DNA from: Chryseobacterium sp. OV279
Lineage (GTDB): Bacteria; Bacteroidota; Bacteroidia; Flavobacteriales; Weeksellaceae
NCBI RefSeq assembly: GCF_900128945.1
Contig: NZ_FQUD01000003.1
Span: forward strand, 62,001-126,000
DNA: 64,000 nucleotides
Reading direction: 5' to 3'
The notes under the pieces are model-generated. The model was not told where the DNA came from and did no database searches. It saw only the letters and a program-made list of their open reading frames with translations. Positions within the stretch are counted from its first letter, which is position 1. The number at the start of each line of letters is the position of its first letter. The translations under genes and the position numbers were made by a program. Below, in pieces: positions 9,639-17,860 of the stretch.

Positions 9639-10074
9639 TTTACTTCTTTTAGCTTTTACTATTTTTTCATGTAAAGAAAGTAATAAAGATAAAATACAAT
9701 CTGTCTTTGCAGGAGAAACTAGTAAAAAATGGTATTGTTATAGCATTGATGAAGATCATTCATTTTATCCATATAGAGTAAAAGAATTTTTTAAAGATGG
9801 AAGGCAGATCCAATACATAAATAATTCTACTACTAAGAATTTAGATACTATCCCAAAAGATGATATGTATAATCCTGAGAAATGGTTTATCATCAATGAT
9901 TCAGTTGTTAGTATAGATTCTGAGAGAAATCCTAAAAGTGGCTATTATCATAAAAATACCAGTAAAATACTCTTTTATAATAAAGATACTATTATTTTAC
10001 AAGGAACAAAGCGTAGTAATTACGAAGGTGTTTTAATCCTTACACGATATAAAGGAAAAACAAATAATAAATAA
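9610..10074 (+). CDS. Putative lipoprotein immunity protein for the main RHS tip
   Basis: The 154-residue product begins MKTSSILKSSLLLLAFTIFSC, a lipoprotein signal with the lipobox cysteine at residue 21. No known domain is recognised. It overlaps the 3' end of the RHS toxin gene by 29 bp, the usual arrangement of a polymorphic toxin with its immunity gene. An outer-membrane or periplasmic immunity lipoprotein implies a toxin that acts in the envelope. A hairpin terminator follows directly. The immunity role rests on position and export signal only. Confidence 0.65.
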   Translation: MKTSSILKSSLLLLAFTIFSCKESNKDKIQSVFAGETSKKWYCYSIDEDHSFYPYRVKEFFKDGRQIQYINNSTTKNLDTIPKDDMYNPEKWFIINDSVVSIDSERNPKSGYYHKNTSKILFYNKDTIILQGTKRSNYEGVLILTRYKGKTNNK

Positions 10075-10077
10075 AAT

Positions 10078-10103
10078 AAAAGCCACTCGGAAGAGTGGCT
10101 TTT
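10078..10103. terminator. Rho-independent terminator, bidirectional
   Basis: An 11-bp perfect stem (aaaagccactc / gagtggctttt) with a ggaa loop is flanked by A and T runs. It ends the rhs-immunity operon on the plus strand and the XRE remnant on the minus strand. Confidence 0.8.
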
Positions 10104-10106
10104 ATT

Positions 10107-10415
10107 TTACATAATCGATTGCAATTTAGTTTGCTTGAGGAACGCATCAAGGAGATCGAAGACATGTTGTCTATCGTTCTCTTTTAGTTTTTGGATATCC
10201 AAAATTTTAGAAACAATATTTTTTTCCAAAAGAACATCTGTAGCACCTATAAGATAATCCAGAGAAATTTCCAGAGCTTCCGCAAGTTGTGTAGCTACCT
10301 CAATAGATGGTTTTACTTCGTCACGTTCATATCTTCCGATGACAGCACCGTGAACACCCACAAGTTTGCCCACTTCGTCCTGCTACATCTTTTTATCTTT
10401 TCTTACCCTGAGTTG
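10107..10415 (-). pseudogene. Truncated XRE-family HTH regulator with an internal stop
   Basis: The C-terminal 88 residues are an XRE/Cro-CI regulator (GKLVGVHGAVIGRYERDEVKPS, then EALEISLDYLIG). Reading upstream in the same frame gives RKDKKM, a TAG at 10383-10385, then QDEVGKLVG. A serine codon of the usual KMSQDEV motif seems to have become a stop. Upstream of that the frame runs into the GC-rich cassette boundary repeat, so the true N-terminus is gone. The gene was probably cut when the toxin array was inserted or rearranged. Confidence 0.7.
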
Positions 10416-10447
10416 GCGCGAGCGTCTCGCTCGTGCCCCGAACAAAA
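10413..10447. repeat. GC-rich cassette boundary palindrome, copy 1
   Basis: The core gcgcgagcg-tct-cgctcgtgc is a 9-bp stem with one mismatch and a three-base loop, followed by ccccgaac. Nearly the same sequence precedes the cassettes at 17.8 kb and 19.3 kb, in a genome that is otherwise AT-rich. Confidence 0.7.
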
Positions 10448-10449
10448 CA

Positions 10450-10475
10450 AAACCACTGTAAAATTGCAGTGGTTT
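10450..10475. terminator. AACCACTG hairpin at the head of orphan cassette 1
   Basis: The arms aaaccactg and cagtggttt enclose an eight-base loop, taaaattg. The same hairpin opens most of the toxin cassettes and probably stops transcription coming from upstream, keeping the cassette silent. The T run after it is weak. Confidence 0.6.
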
Positions 10476-10623
10476 GCTATTTTGAGAAAACCGTTATATT
10501 TACCAATACAGAGATCATTTAATAGGAAATGCCAGAGTAAGTTTTTCCAAAAACAGCGCAGGAGCTCTTGAAGTAACGGATACCAACAATTATTACCCAT
10601 TTGGTCTCAATCATATTGAAGGA

Positions 10624-11547
10624 ATGCTTAGTAGTTCTAATTTTGGAGGGTATTACAGTTATAAATACAATGGGAAAGAACTTCAGGAGACGGGTATGTA
10701 TGATTATGGAGCTAGGTTCTATATGGCGGATCTTGGGAGATGGGGTGTTGTAGATGAATTTGCAGAAAAATCACGAAGATTCTCTACTTATACGTACGCT
10801 TTAGATAATCCTATCATGTTTGTTGATCCTGACGGTAGAGAAGCAGAAAGATGCTGTAGTTGGAATGATGTTAAAGGTTTTGGTAGAGGATTATGGGGTG
10901 GAACCAAAGGTCTAGCAATAGGTTTGGTTCAATCCAATACAGCTTCAGTAATGATTAATGCTAAAAAAGAATGGACTAAGGTTTATAATGCATACGAAAA
11001 AGGAGGTGCAAAAGCAGCAGGTAATCAATACATTAATTCTTTGTACGAGACAAGTGGAGCAAAGGCAATTGTACAAACTGCAAAAGGAGTTAAAAATGGA
11101 GATGCTGAATCTATTGGAACCGCTGTTGCCGTTGGTGGAGCAGCAATATTAACTCATAAAATTACAAAAACCTCAAAAGTAACAGGATCAACAAAATTAT
11201 ATAGAGGAGTGAATAGTACCAGTCCGGGATATGAAAATGCTTTAGAAGGAATAGCGAAACCAAGAGGTGGCAGCGCAACTCCATTAGAACATAATACTGT
11301 CACAACAGAAAGTAATTATACATCTTGGACTTCTAATATGTCTGTAGCTGAAAATTTTGGCTTGAGAACTAGTGGTGAAGGGGTTGTTTTGACAGCTGAA
11401 ATTCCTAATAGCCAATTAGTACAAAGTCCAAATTTAAAATCTGTTAATTTAGTACAGTCTCCAGGTACAATTGTTAGCGAATCTGAAACGTTAGTGAAAG
11501 GTCCTGTAACAGGAGCGAATGTAAAAAAAGTTAATTTAGATAGATAA
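10624..11547 (+). CDS. Orphan RHS tip 1: ADP-ribosyltransferase-like toxin
   Basis: The RHS core frame is open from 10486, directly after an in-frame TGA, with no start codon until the internal ATG at 10624. This is a promoterless tip rather than a normal gene. After NPIMFVDPDGR (about residue 70) comes a helical linker, then a domain with KLYRGVN (about 190), TSWTSNMSVAENFG (about 233) and SESETLVKGP (about 285). This order (Arg, Ser-x-Ser-like, Glu-x-Glu-like) is that of R-S-E ADP-ribosyltransferase toxins, which modify a target protein or nucleic acid with NAD. The next gene begins 3 bp later and is the presumed immunity gene. The toxin class is inferred from motifs only. Confidence 0.75.
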   Translation: MLSSSNFGGYYSYKYNGKELQETGMYDYGARFYMADLGRWGVVDEFAEKSRRFSTYTYALDNPIMFVDPDGREAERCCSWNDVKGFGRGLWGGTKGLAIGLVQSNTASVMINAKKEWTKVYNAYEKGGAKAAGNQYINSLYETSGAKAIVQTAKGVKNGDAESIGTAVAVGGAAILTHKITKTSKVTGSTKLYRGVNSTSPGYENALEGIAKPRGGSATPLEHNTVTTESNYTSWTSNMSVAENFGLRTSGEGVVLTAEIPNSQLVQSPNLKSVNLVQSPGTIVSESETLVKGPVTGANVKKVNLDR

Positions 11548-11550
11548 ATT

Positions 11551-11802
11551 ATGAAATTTCCAAATTTAAAAGAACATCAATTTTCGGTTCTAATGTCAAA
11601 TAGTGAAACAGGAATTGTTTTAAATGTTGATCTTGAAATTCATAGGGGGGATGAAGAAAAATCAGCATATAGTGTATTTGAAAGTATGGAACAAACAAAA
11701 GAGTTCATCAATAAAATATCTTTAGTAAATGATAAAATTGAATTTATAATTTATAATCCTAAGCAACAAGTTGTTGAATTTATAGCAGCAAAATACTCTT
11801 AA
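11551..11802 (+). CDS. Putative cytosolic immunity protein for orphan tip 1
   Basis: An 83-residue acidic protein starts 3 bp after the ADP-ribosyltransferase-like tip. It has no signal peptide and no recognised domain. It is the only immunity candidate in the array without an export signal, which fits a toxin acting in the cytosol. Its role is inferred from position. Confidence 0.6.
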   Translation: MKFPNLKEHQFSVLMSNSETGIVLNVDLEIHRGDEEKSAYSVFESMEQTKEFINKISLVNDKIEFIIYNPKQQVVEFIAAKYS

Positions 11803-11849
11803 AGGAAACAACCCAATACCAAACTCTGGCTTATATACCAGATTAAAAA

Positions 11850-11875
11850 AAACCACTGTAAAATAGCAGTGGTTT
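11850..11875. terminator. AACCACTG hairpin at the head of orphan cassette 2
   Basis: The arms aaaccactg / cagtggttt enclose taaaatag. It lies 48 bp after the tip 1 immunity gene and 10 bp before the next core copy. Confidence 0.6.
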
Positions 11876-12019
11876 ACCATTTGAGAAAACCGTTATATTT
11901 ACCAGTACAGAGACCATCTAGGAAATGCTAGGGGAAGTTTTGCCAAAAACAGCGCAGGAGCTCTTGAAATAACGGATACCAACAATTATTACCCATTTGG
12001 CCTCAATCATATAGAAGGA

Positions 12020-12874
12020 ATGCTAAGCAGTTCTAATTTTGGTGGGTATTACAGTTATAAGTACAATGGTAAGGAGCTGCAGGAGACGGGGATGTATGAT
12101 TATGGGGCGAGGTTTTATATGGCGGATCTTGGGAGATGGGGTGCGGTGGATCCGCTGGCGGAGGCTTATAGAAGACATGGCGTTTATAATTATGCTGTAG
12201 ATAACCCGATAAGATTTATAGATCCTGATGGAATGAAGATCGAATATGCAAACGACCCGAATAAATCTAAAAAAGAGAATGGGGAATTAAAGAGAGATTT
12301 TAAACGATCTCAAAGGGAATTAAATAGAAGTTCTGAAGAGGCGAGAAATAACTGGAATACATTGGTTAAATCAAAAAATGTACATACTATACATCTTAAC
12401 CAAAAGGATTCAAATGGAAACATTATTTCGAATGTAACTGAGCCTAAAGAAGGATATAATACTGAAACAGGAGGTGGGACTGATATTTATTTAGATTTAA
12501 ACAAAAAAACTTCTAATGATATTGATTTAGGTACAAGTATAGTTGGTATTGGTCATGAAGAAGGTCATGCCTTTAGATTTGATCAAGGAAAAGTAGAGGG
12601 TGACTATGAGGGAAATATTTCTGATCCAGACTATTTTTCTAAATCTATACAACATGCTGCTAAAGTAAGACAAACAGAAGAAACAGAAGTTTCGCATATT
12701 GAAAATGTTATTAGAGCTCAAATTGACCCTACAGGTACTAAAATTCCTTTAAGACAAACATTTAAAAATGCACCAAGTATTACAATAGATCCTCTTACAG
12801 GGAAAATAAAATCAGGAACAGTCAACTTAAATGTAATAAAGCCAGGATATGATTATTATAAGAAAAAAAAATAA
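12020..12874 (+). CDS. Orphan RHS tip 2: M91-like HExxH metallopeptidase toxin
   Basis: The RHS core frame opens at 11885 right after a TGA; the ATG at 12020 is internal to the core. After RFIDPDGMKIEY (about residue 72) the tip contains GIGHEEGHAFRFDQG (about 176), a zinc-binding HExxH. It ends with EVSHIENVIRAQ and KIPLRQTF (about 222-245). This pattern is like M91-type effector metallopeptidases, in which a later acidic residue completes the zinc site. It is expected to cleave protein, although the target is unknown. The next gene, a lipoprotein, overlaps its 3' end by 26 bp. Without recombination to the main rhs gene this tip has no promoter or export signal. Confidence 0.75.
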   Translation: MLSSSNFGGYYSYKYNGKELQETGMYDYGARFYMADLGRWGAVDPLAEAYRRHGVYNYAVDNPIRFIDPDGMKIEYANDPNKSKKENGELKRDFKRSQRELNRSSEEARNNWNTLVKSKNVHTIHLNQKDSNGNIISNVTEPKEGYNTETGGGTDIYLDLNKKTSNDIDLGTSIVGIGHEEGHAFRFDQGKVEGDYEGNISDPDYFSKSIQHAAKVRQTEETEVSHIENVIRAQIDPTGTKIPLRQTFKNAPSITIDPLTGKIKSGTVNLNVIKPGYDYYKKKK

Positions 12875-13415
12875 CGTTTTCATTACTTACTCTTTTTTAC
12901 TCATTTTATTATTTTACACTAATTGCAAGAGTCAAGTAGATGAGCCAAATAATAGAAAGTGTGTATTGGCAACCTCTAACAAAGAAATGATATTAGATAA
13001 GAATCAAGTAAAAGAATTTTATCAGGTTAACAACAAATATGATATTGTTTTATATCAATCCAAATCTGGGGAAATTGATGTGAAATTCAAAAGAATTTAT
13101 AAAGACAAAAATAATAAATGGTTTTATATTGAAATTTTTAATAATAAGATAGTTGCACAAGAGCAAATACACATTAACAATTCTGATTTTGATCTATTAT
13201 TTGAAAATTTTGAAAATGTTGGGATGTATAAAAATTGCGGAATGTGTTTTGGATGTTATAATTATATTAGTTTAATAAAAAAAGATAGTAAAATTTTTAG
13301 TTATTATTATGATTCTTCTTCAAAAAAACTAAGTGATAATGATTTATCAAAATTAAAAAATTATTTGAAAATATTAATTTTTTTTAATCAATACAATCTT
13401 TCATTTGTTAAATAG
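12849..13415 (+). CDS. Putative immunity lipoprotein for orphan tip 2
   Basis: The 188-residue product has an N-terminal hydrophobic stretch ending in a lipobox-like FYTNC (about residues 22-26). It overlaps the metallopeptidase tip by 26 bp. The rest is lysine-rich with a CGMCFGC cysteine cluster near residue 135. No family is recognised. Membrane anchoring suggests protection in the periplasm. Confidence 0.6.
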   Translation: MIIIRKKNNVFITYSFLLILLFYTNCKSQVDEPNNRKCVLATSNKEMILDKNQVKEFYQVNNKYDIVLYQSKSGEIDVKFKRIYKDKNNKWFYIEIFNNKIVAQEQIHINNSDFDLLFENFENVGMYKNCGMCFGCYNYISLIKKDSKIFSYYYDSSSKKLSDNDLSKLKNYLKILIFFNQYNLSFVK

Positions 13416-13503
13416 AGTTTATAATAGCAGCTATTTCAATATTCTTATAAATGTAAATATTATTTATTGTAACTATATCCGTACTACTAGCATTTAATGA
13501 ATA

Positions 13504-13529
13504 AAACCACTGTAAAATTGCAGTGGTTT
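13504..13529. terminator. AACCACTG hairpin at the head of orphan cassette 3
   Basis: It is an exact copy of the aaaccactg-taaaattg-cagtggttt hairpin, 10 bp before the next RHS core copy. Confidence 0.6.
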
Positions 13530-13673
13530 ACTATTTGAGAAAACCGTTATATTTACCAGTACAGAGATCATCTGGGAAATGCCAGAGTAAGTTTTGCCAA
13601 AAACAGCGCAGGAGCTCTTGAAGTAACGGATACCAACAATTATTACCCATTTGGCCTCAATCATATAGAAGGA

Positions 13674-14507
13674 ATGCTAAGCAGTTCTAATTTTGGTGGG
13701 TATTACAGTTATAAGTACAATGGTAAGGAGCTGCAGGAGACGGGGATGTATGATTATGGGGCGAGGTTTTATATGGCGGATCTTGGGAGATGGGGTGTTG
13801 TAGATCCGTTGGCGGAACAATATAGAAGATGGTCACCATTTAACTATGCAATTAATAATCCTTTAAGGTTTATAGATCCTGATGGTAGAGGTGTAAGTGA
13901 TGTTGTAATTACAGGAGATTTAAAAGATAAAGCTTTTAAGCAATTACAATCTAAAACAACAAATCTTGATTTAAAACTTGATGAGAATGGTAAAGTCACA
14001 GGTTCAGTAAAGGAGGGAGCAAAAGCAACAAAAGCTGAACAGAAACTTTTAGAAGCGACTAATGATCACAGTGTCATAGTTAATTTAGAAGCGACAAGTG
14101 CAAATCAAACAGCTGATGGGAATTATATTGTAAGTGGTGCTTATGGCGGAAATAAGGTTGTTAAAAATGAAAATGGTGAAACAATTACTGAAGGTTATCA
14201 GACTTTAAATCCAAATCAGGCAGAAAAAGTGGATAAAGCCGAAAAATCACCACAAGGTTCGGCAGCTTTACATGAAATTTTAGAAAGCTACATATCTGCA
14301 TCTGAAACACCGGGATCTAATAAAGGAAATATACCCAATTACTTAAATGCACATAATAAAGCTAGTGCACTAGATCCAGATAGGATTAGAAACGGAACTC
14401 CAGGTAAAGATATAAAGAAAAATCGGGATGGATCAGTAACAGAAAAGATATTTCTTGATATAAATGGTAAAAAATACCCTCTCTATGAAAATAAAGTTCC
14501 TAATTAA
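13674..14507 (+). CDS. Orphan RHS tip 3: LHExxE metallopeptidase-like toxin
   Basis: The core frame opens at 13539 immediately after a TGA; ATG 13674 is internal. After RFIDPDGRGVSDV the tip has GAYGGNKV, ALHEILESYISA (about residue 197), then AHNKASALDP (about 225). A His-Glu pair with a later His suggests a zinc hydrolase, although this is not a named family I can confirm. The same domain, with LHEGLEAYMG and AHKKANELDP, recurs in the broken cassette at 18.2-18.7 kb. The following exported protein overlaps its end and is homologous to the protein after that second copy, which supports a toxin-immunity pairing. Confidence 0.72.
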   Translation: MLSSSNFGGYYSYKYNGKELQETGMYDYGARFYMADLGRWGVVDPLAEQYRRWSPFNYAINNPLRFIDPDGRGVSDVVITGDLKDKAFKQLQSKTTNLDLKLDENGKVTGSVKEGAKATKAEQKLLEATNDHSVIVNLEATSANQTADGNYIVSGAYGGNKVVKNENGETITEGYQTLNPNQAEKVDKAEKSPQGSAALHEILESYISASETPGSNKGNIPNYLNAHNKASALDPDRIRNGTPGKDIKKNRDGSVTEKIFLDINGKKYPLYENKVPN

Positions 14508-14889
14508 ATTAATATTTATTAATTTAGTTCTTATTGTAACATCATCTTGTTTTGCGCAGGACAGGTCGAATATTTCTCCAGACAATATAATATTTAATAA
14601 GATTATTAAGACATCTAATTTTTATATTTTAGAAATAAAAGGAGAAAAGAAAAGTTTTTTAATTTCCGAAAAGAAAGGAAAAAATCTCATTAAATGTAAT
14701 GCTGTAAAAATAGGTATTTCATATAATTTAAAATTAAAAAAGTATTCTTTAGATAGAGTTATTACAAGTAGTGAGTATGATAATACTTCTATTTCTTTTG
14801 ATAATCAAATTATTTGGAAGGGAAGTATTAATCACCAGCCTATATTGTATACATCTGATCAAATAATCAATCATTGCATACGACAATAA
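14485..14889 (+). CDS. Putative exported immunity protein for orphan tip 3
   Basis: I chose ATG 14485 over 14464 because it gives a clean signal peptide, MKIKFLIKLIFINLVLIVTS, followed by SCFAQ. The mature part shares a pattern with the protein at 18698-19114: a lysine-rich NLKLKK stretch, then a DNQIIW motif (DNQVVW there). Both follow the same type of metallopeptidase-like tip, so they are probably one immunity family. It overlaps the toxin end by 23 bp. Confidence 0.62.
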   Translation: MKIKFLIKLIFINLVLIVTSSCFAQDRSNISPDNIIFNKIIKTSNFYILEIKGEKKSFLISEKKGKNLIKCNAVKIGISYNLKLKKYSLDRVITSSEYDNTSISFDNQIIWKGSINHQPILYTSDQIINHCIRQ

Positions 14890-15467
14890 GTTCTCTACCG
14901 TGCTTGCACGAACATCTTCGGGAGTATGAAAAGAAATTTGGAAAAGGAAGTGTAGCATTAAGTGATGCAATGACTGAAAAAGATTTTGCTCAAGATTGGG
15001 GTGATATGGAAGGAAAACCATCTGAGATCGTTATGAATCATCATGGGAGTAATCAGCAGTTACATTTAAATATAGATCCAGATAATAATATTAAAACAAA
15101 AGATGGAGAATATATTGTATCTACAGATAATGGAAAAACTAATACTTCACAAACACCAGGAAAAAAAATATCTGACTTACCAGATCCAAAAGCTGATATT
15201 TCAGGGACAACATTGTGTTTAAATACATGCAATTCAAATAATCCTAATTCAGCGCCAATGACTGCAGGAACAACTTTAGCAAAAGGCTTTAGCCGAGATA
15301 CTCAAGTTGGTCAAGTTAGAGGAACAAATAAAAAGGTTAATTTTAATAGTGAGGGTCAGGCAACTACTCAATAGTATTATGGAGGAGGCTGGCAATATTT
15401 TAAGAATGGTGAATAGCCATCACAAAAAATGAGTCTTCCAACAGGAAATTATAAAGCATATCCTTAA
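14874..15467 (+). pseudogene. Orphan tip 4: decayed toxin fragment without an RHS leader
   Basis: A frame with no proper start encodes EKKFGKGSVALSDAMTEKD, then EIVMNHHGSNQQLHLNI, and a Cys-containing TTLCLNTCNSNNPN. It meets a TAG at 15372-15374, goes on in the same frame with YYGGGWQYFKNGE, meets a second TAG at 15414-15416, and ends at 15465-15467. Both stops could derive from glutamine codons. Unlike the other cassettes there is no hairpin or RHS core; only a short GTGC palindrome (ccgtgcttgcacg) near 14897 marks the left edge. The toxin family is not recognised. Confidence 0.6.
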
Positions 15468-15477
15468 AAATAAACTA

Positions 15478-15852
15478 ATGAATAGAAAAATAATTGTAGG
15501 AATATCTTTCCTTTTAATAGTATTTATAATCTTTTATTCTGTTGATAAAGAAAAGAAAGTCGAAACTGAATTTGTAGGTGAATATAATTTTGAAGTTTTT
15601 AATGATTCTCTTTTTAAAAATTCATATTTTCATGAGAGTTTAGGATATGTTATATCTGATTATGATTTAAGAAACGTAGGAATTAATATTTTATCAAATA
15701 ATAAACTTAACAAAACAGATGAGTATATTTTTGTTATTAACCATTCAATTAAAGATGTAGTAGAATTTGATGATGATGTCGATTACGTAAAAAAGACACC
15801 TATAAAAGTTGTACTTGATTTGACGAAGGCTACAAACAAAATATATGTTTAA
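15478..15852 (+). CDS. Putative membrane-anchored immunity protein for tip 4
   Basis: The 124-residue protein has one N-terminal hydrophobic helix (residues 4-21, IIVGISFLLIVFIIFYS) and an acidic extracytoplasmic part. It begins 10 bp after the end of the decayed tip 4, the usual immunity position. No family is recognised. Confidence 0.55.
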   Translation: MNRKIIVGISFLLIVFIIFYSVDKEKKVETEFVGEYNFEVFNDSLFKNSYFHESLGYVISDYDLRNVGINILSNNKLNKTDEYIFVINHSIKDVVEFDDDVDYVKKTPIKVVLDLTKATNKIYV

Positions 15853-15939
15853 GATTAAATGATCAAAATAAATATAGACTTATATTGCCATAGTTCTACC
15901 GCTGACACAATTGCTTCGCTTTTGTCCTAAATAAAAACA

Positions 15940-15965
15940 AAACCACTGTAAAATTGCAGTGGTTT
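15940..15965. terminator. AACCACTG hairpin at the head of orphan cassette 5
   Basis: The arms are aaaccactg and cagtggttt, followed by a short T run. A degenerate version of the boundary palindrome (gacacaattgcttcgcttttgtc) lies just upstream at about 15903. Confidence 0.6.
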
Positions 15966-17027
15966 TTATTATTTCGTTTAAACTGTTATATTTATCATTA
16001 CAAAGATCATCTGGGAAATGCCAGAGTAAGTTTTGCCAAAAACAGCGCAGGAGCTCTTGAAGTAACGGATACCAACAATTATTATCCATTTGGCCTCAAT
16101 TATATAGAAGGAATGCTAAGTAATTCTAATTTTGGAGGGTATTACAGTTACAAGTACAATGGGAAGGAGCTTCAGGAAACAGGAATGTATGATTATGGAG
16201 CGAGGTTTTATATGGCTGATCTGGGAAGATGGGGAGTTATTGATCTAAAGGGGGCTGAATTTCCCGCTTGGTCACCATATAATTATAGTCTTAATAATCC
16301 TATTCGATTTATTGATCCTGATGGAATGGCACCAAATGATATTGTATTTATTAATAATCGTGGTGTAGAAATTCATCGTATTAAAAGTGATACTCAATTT
16401 AAAACATACATACAAGAATCTACGAATGCAAGCAGCAATCCTGCCCAAAGTACTGCAGGATGGAAATCAGTTCCTATGCCTAATATAATTCAACACAGAC
16501 CATAATCTAATGAAGATGTATCTGGTGCTGCTTATCAGGGGAATGATTATCAAATTGCAGCAAGAACAGGTTATTTTAACCAGGCTAAAAATTCGGGACA
16601 ATTAAATTTAGTAACTGAGGGAGGAAACTCTATTCCAAATGAAGCTACAAAAGATATCCCAGATTTGGATCCAACTTTAGTAAAAGCAGTAACTATTCAA
16701 GAATCTAATGCAGGAACAACAGGTCTTACTGATATCATGCAGGCTAATGTTCCTGGAGATTGGTCTAATATGAAAAGTAGTTATCAACTAAATAAAGGAG
16801 AAAAGACAACTGAAACGAATTCTTTATATGCGGGAACAAGAGTTTTGGCAACAAAAGGGTTTAAGGGAGGCGTTTCAGTTGATTCAAAAACAGGAAAATT
16901 GAGTTATAAATTTCAGGGATGGTCAAAAGCCGTAGAGGCATATAATGGTGGTGGAACAGCGGGCTATCAAAAGAGTGTTTTGCAAATGCAACAAGAATCT
17001 AAAAAACCTAAAACTTCAGATTATTAA
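15954..17027 (+). pseudogene. Orphan RHS tip 5: lysozyme/transglycosylase-like toxin with an in-frame stop
   Basis: One frame runs from the RHS core copy (HYKDHLGNARVSF, then GARFYMADLGRWG and RFIDPDGMAPND) through a TAA at 16503-16505 to 17027. The part after the stop has VKAVTIQESNAGTTG, DIMQANVPGDWSNMK, LATKGFKGGV and EAYNGGGTAGY. The catalytic-type Glu in QES and the YNGGG block resemble lysozyme-like peptidoglycan hydrolases. So the tip would attack the cell wall if intact. The single stop means this stored copy cannot make the enzyme unless it is repaired or read through. An immunity lipoprotein starts 3 bp after the end. Confidence 0.7.
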
Positions 17028-17030
17028 AAT

Positions 17031-17561
17031 ATGAAAAGATTTTTTTTAAGTTTAATTATACTTTCATTCATAAGTTGTAATAAATCTATTTCAGAGCCGA
17101 ATAATAAAAGAATAGAAACAGATGTAGATTATTATGAACGTTGTAGATTATTAACATTGGAGCAGAATACTCCAAATCAAGATTTTGGATTCATCAAAAA
17201 AGGAAAAGAAATAGATGAGCAAGTAGTTAAATATTTAGGTAGTATTATTACTTCTAAAAATGACACACTAAAAATCCTAAACTCTATTCACTATACTGGT
17301 ATTTACCAAGATTCCAAAAGAGGAAACGGACAAGTATATATTTACAATTCTCACAATAAACTGCTAGGCTTTTATAATTTAGGCTCTGCATCTGCTGTCC
17401 CTAGCAGTATTGATAATAAGGAGTTGATTTTTAAATACAACAATGAGAATTGCAATCAAACGACTAAAATCAGTTTGAAAGATAGTATTCCTAATCAAAT
17501 ATTTGTGCATTGTACAAAAGATGGTGGAGATGTATACAGTTTAGAAAGGGCTAATAATTAA
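17031..17561 (+). CDS. Putative immunity lipoprotein for the lysozyme-like tip 5
   Basis: The 176-residue protein begins MKRFFLSLIILSFISC, a lipoprotein signal with the cysteine at residue 16. It sits 3 bp after the peptidoglycan hydrolase-like tip. A periplasmic lipoprotein is what is expected for protection from a cell-wall toxin. The fold is not recognised. Confidence 0.62.
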   Translation: MKRFFLSLIILSFISCNKSISEPNNKRIETDVDYYERCRLLTLEQNTPNQDFGFIKKGKEIDEQVVKYLGSIITSKNDTLKILNSIHYTGIYQDSKRGNGQVYIYNSHNKLLGFYNLGSASAVPSSIDNKELIFKYNNENCNQTTKISLKDSIPNQIFVHCTKDGGDVYSLERANN

Positions 17562-17606
17562 ACAGAATAGCTTCACGGTTATAAATTCTAAGGACTATTT
17601 GTAAAA

Positions 17607-17630
17607 AAACCACTGCAATTGCAGTGGTTT
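17607..17630. terminator. Rho-independent terminator after the tip 5 immunity gene
   Basis: The 24-base sequence from aaaccactgcaa to ttgcagtggttt is a perfect palindrome followed by a run of T. It belongs to the same hairpin family as the cassette heads but has strong terminator features. Confidence 0.75.
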
Positions 17631-17649
17631 TTTTTATTTAACTAGCTAT

Positions 17650-17781
17650 TTGAGAAAATTATGTGAGTCAAGTAAGGACAGAATATTAAAGTTAAAAAGA
17701 TATTGAAAGAAAAGTATTTTCTAAAATAAAAATGACTTTATATAAAAGTATAAATTCCTCAACTTCGTAGTTCCATCCCTT
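17650..17781. repeat. Direct repeat A, copy 1 (about 130 bp)
   Basis: It includes agtaaggacagaatattaaa and agaaaagtattttctaaa and closely matches 20221-20353 in the same orientation. Both copies follow a cassette end, so the segment between (tips 6 and 7) may have been duplicated or inserted as a unit. Confidence 0.7.
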
Positions 17782-17787
17782 CCCCCG

Positions 17788-17813
17788 CTGGCGCGAGCGT
17801 CTCGCTCGTGCCC
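17788..17813. repeat. GC-rich cassette boundary palindrome, copy 2
   Basis: Nearly identical to the copy at 10413: ctggcgcgagcgtctcgctc, then gtgccc. It lies 12 bp before the AACCACTG hairpin of cassette 6. Confidence 0.7.
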
Positions 17814-17825
17814 TGAACAAAAACA

Positions 17826-17851
17826 AAACCACTGTAAAATTGCAGTGGTTT
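17826..17851. terminator. AACCACTG hairpin at the head of orphan cassette 6
   Basis: Same arms (aaaccactg / cagtggttt) and loop as the other cassette heads, 9 bp before the RHS core frame. Confidence 0.6.
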
Positions 17852-17860
17852 ACTATTTGA

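Noticed and set aside
10624..10640. The ATG of MLSSSNF as a true start for the orphan RHS proteins
   Set aside because: It lies inside a core copy whose frame is open upstream to a TGA, no promoter or signal peptide is present, and the same ATG is internal in the main RHS gene. It is kept only as a coordinate convention.
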